DNA of 64,000 nt from contig JBEKEK010000025.1 of NCBI GenBank assembly GCA_050013875.1, positions 16,849 through 80,848 on the forward strand, read 5' to 3'. Both the position numbers and the translations under genes were made by a program. Shown here piece by piece: positions 63,266 through 64,000 of this stretch (positions within the stretch are counted from its first letter, which is position 1; each line of letters starts with the position of its first letter). This DNA is from Trebonia sp050013875. Its GTDB lineage: Bacteria > Actinomycetota > Actinomycetes > Streptosporangiales > Streptosporangiaceae. Below the pieces are notes generated by a model. The model was not told the origin of the DNA, did not search any database, and worked only from the letters and a program-made list of their open reading frames with translations.

Positions 63266-64000
63266 TCAGCTGGCGCGAGGTTCTCCGAGCAGGGCATTGT
63301 GATGCTGCCTTGCGGCTTCCAGAAGGACTGGGCGCAGTTCTTCGCGGCTGCGACCCCGGGTCTTGATGGCGTGGCAGTTCGGGCAGAGCGCAATCATCTG
63401 GGCCGGGTGGTCGGCGCCACCGAGGGCCAAGTCACGTACGTGATCGACCTCCAGAATCGGTTTGCCGCTGACGGTGCGGTCCTGGATATCGCCGGAGCAA
63501 CGAGGGTTCTCGCAGCGCCCTCCACTGCGAAGAAGGACAGCACGGCGCGCCGCCTCCGAGCGGATGAGATCAGAAGTGGTGTGCTCGGCCCGCACGGCGT
63601 CTCGATCCCGCCAGAAGACGTCCACCCGTGAGCAGAGGTGCTGGTAGGCCGCTGACAGTGCGGTGAACGACGCTTCGGCCGGGCTGGCGTCGGTAGGAGC
63701 GAGCAGGCCGAGCTCGGCAAGCAGTTCCGTCGCGTCAGCGTCCAGGAAGTACTTGTCCACAAGGGCGCGCACCGCCGCGGACCGCGCCTCGGGCGAGTCC
63801 CGCACCAAGTTATGCACAGGTTCGGCCAAGCCGCCCCGTGGCTGGTGCTCGTCGAACCACCGCGCCGGGACCGAGCTCCCATGCGCAGACGGCACCGTCT
63901 CGGGGACAACATCCAGTTCCCACAGGCCGGCACCATGCAATGCGGCGATCGGGTAGTACACGCGATCGCCTTCCCAGGGCCTGCCGTAGCGGTTGAAAAG
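63266..64000 (-). CDS. HNH endonuclease (5' end beyond the window)
   Basis: The frame is open to the right edge, reading LFNRYGRPWEGDRVYYPIAA and LHGAGLWELDVVPETVP. At least 244 codons are present and the start is outside. The C-terminal HNH domain is RSGGRCENPRCSG, then ILEVDHVRDLALGGADHPAQ and MIALCPNCHAIKTRGRSREE, with all four zinc Cys and the catalytic DH. An N-terminal helical region precedes it. The gene converges on the RelA/SpoT-like copy 2 module, and a truncated relative lies inverted at 52490. Confidence 0.85.
   Translation of the reverse strand, partial: LFNRYGRPWEGDRVYYPIAALHGAGLWELDVVPETVPSAHGSSVPARWFDEHQPRGGLAEPVHNLVRDSPEARSAAVRALVDKYFLDADATELLAELGLLAPTDASPAEASFTALSAAYQHLCSRVDVFWRDRDAVRAEHTTSDLIRSEAARRAVLLRSGGRCENPRCSGDIQDRTVSGKPILEVDHVRDLALGGADHPAQMIALCPNCHAIKTRGRSREELRPVLLEAARQHHNALLGEPRAS

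Overview
This is a high-GC actinobacterial chromosome segment that contains the replication origin. Four things support this: the gene order jag-yidC-yidD-rnpA-rpmH / dnaA-dnaN-recF-dciA-gyrB-gyrA, DnaA boxes of the TTGTCCACA/TTATCCACA type, GTG/TTG starts, and actinobacterial marker families (DUF3566, DLW-39, DciA, DUF574 methyltransferase, DUF3040). The mix of gene families suggests a soil filamentous lineage near Streptosporangiales or Treboniaceae. That placement is inference; no 16S gene is present.

Layout. (1) 1-19.3 kb is the conserved core. On the minus strand, rpmH, rnpA, yidD, yidC, jag and rsmG form a tightly packed operon running toward a probable parA at the left edge. On the plus strand are dnaA, oriC (6155-6607), dnaN, recF, dciA, gyrB, a near-consensus parS site (12124-12139), gyrA, DUF3566, tRNA-Ile, DLW-39, a HAD-like protein, an Fpg-family glycosylase and tRNA-Ala. 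(2) 19.5-30.6 kb is a loosely packed metabolic and regulatory region. It holds a CelD-like GNAT, DUF3040, DUF1622, a MarR/VOC divergent pair, a Tat-exported double SnoaL protein, an EAL-membrane-GGDEF protein, a secreted beta-helix protein, and a TetR module with three GGAC-N5-GTCC operators beside a decayed SnoaL gene. (3) 30.7-36.4 kb carries a serine/threonine kinase fused to a CHAT protease, followed by a trypco2 gene (a conflict-type module), and a DUF222/HNH protein. (4) 36.5-40.5 kb is a decayed stretch with at least four truncated, fused or frameshifted genes. (5) 40.6-44.1 kb holds two regulator/enzyme divergons with readable operators (TetR-SnoaL and MarR-epoxide hydrolase) and a pentapeptide/DinB protein. 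(6) 44.3-63.2 kb is an accessory block bounded by two direct copies of a two-gene module: a RelA/SpoT-like synthetase plus a small acidic partner. Between the copies are a SUKH protein, a DUF574 methyltransferase, a secreted beta-propeller, remnants of TetR and HNH genes, a NUDIX-nucleosidase effector with a membrane partner sharing a VQAxxIYGxV motif, and an SF1 helicase-nuclease. An HNH gene runs off the right edge.

The most interesting material is the set of possible conflict systems: the duplicated RelA/SpoT-like module with an almost identical 249-bp block and diverged catalytic halves; the NUDIX-nucleosidase/membrane pair with a shared short motif that looks like amyloid signalling; and the kinase-CHAT/trypco2 pair. 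No CRISPR array, insertion sequence or integrated phage was recognised.
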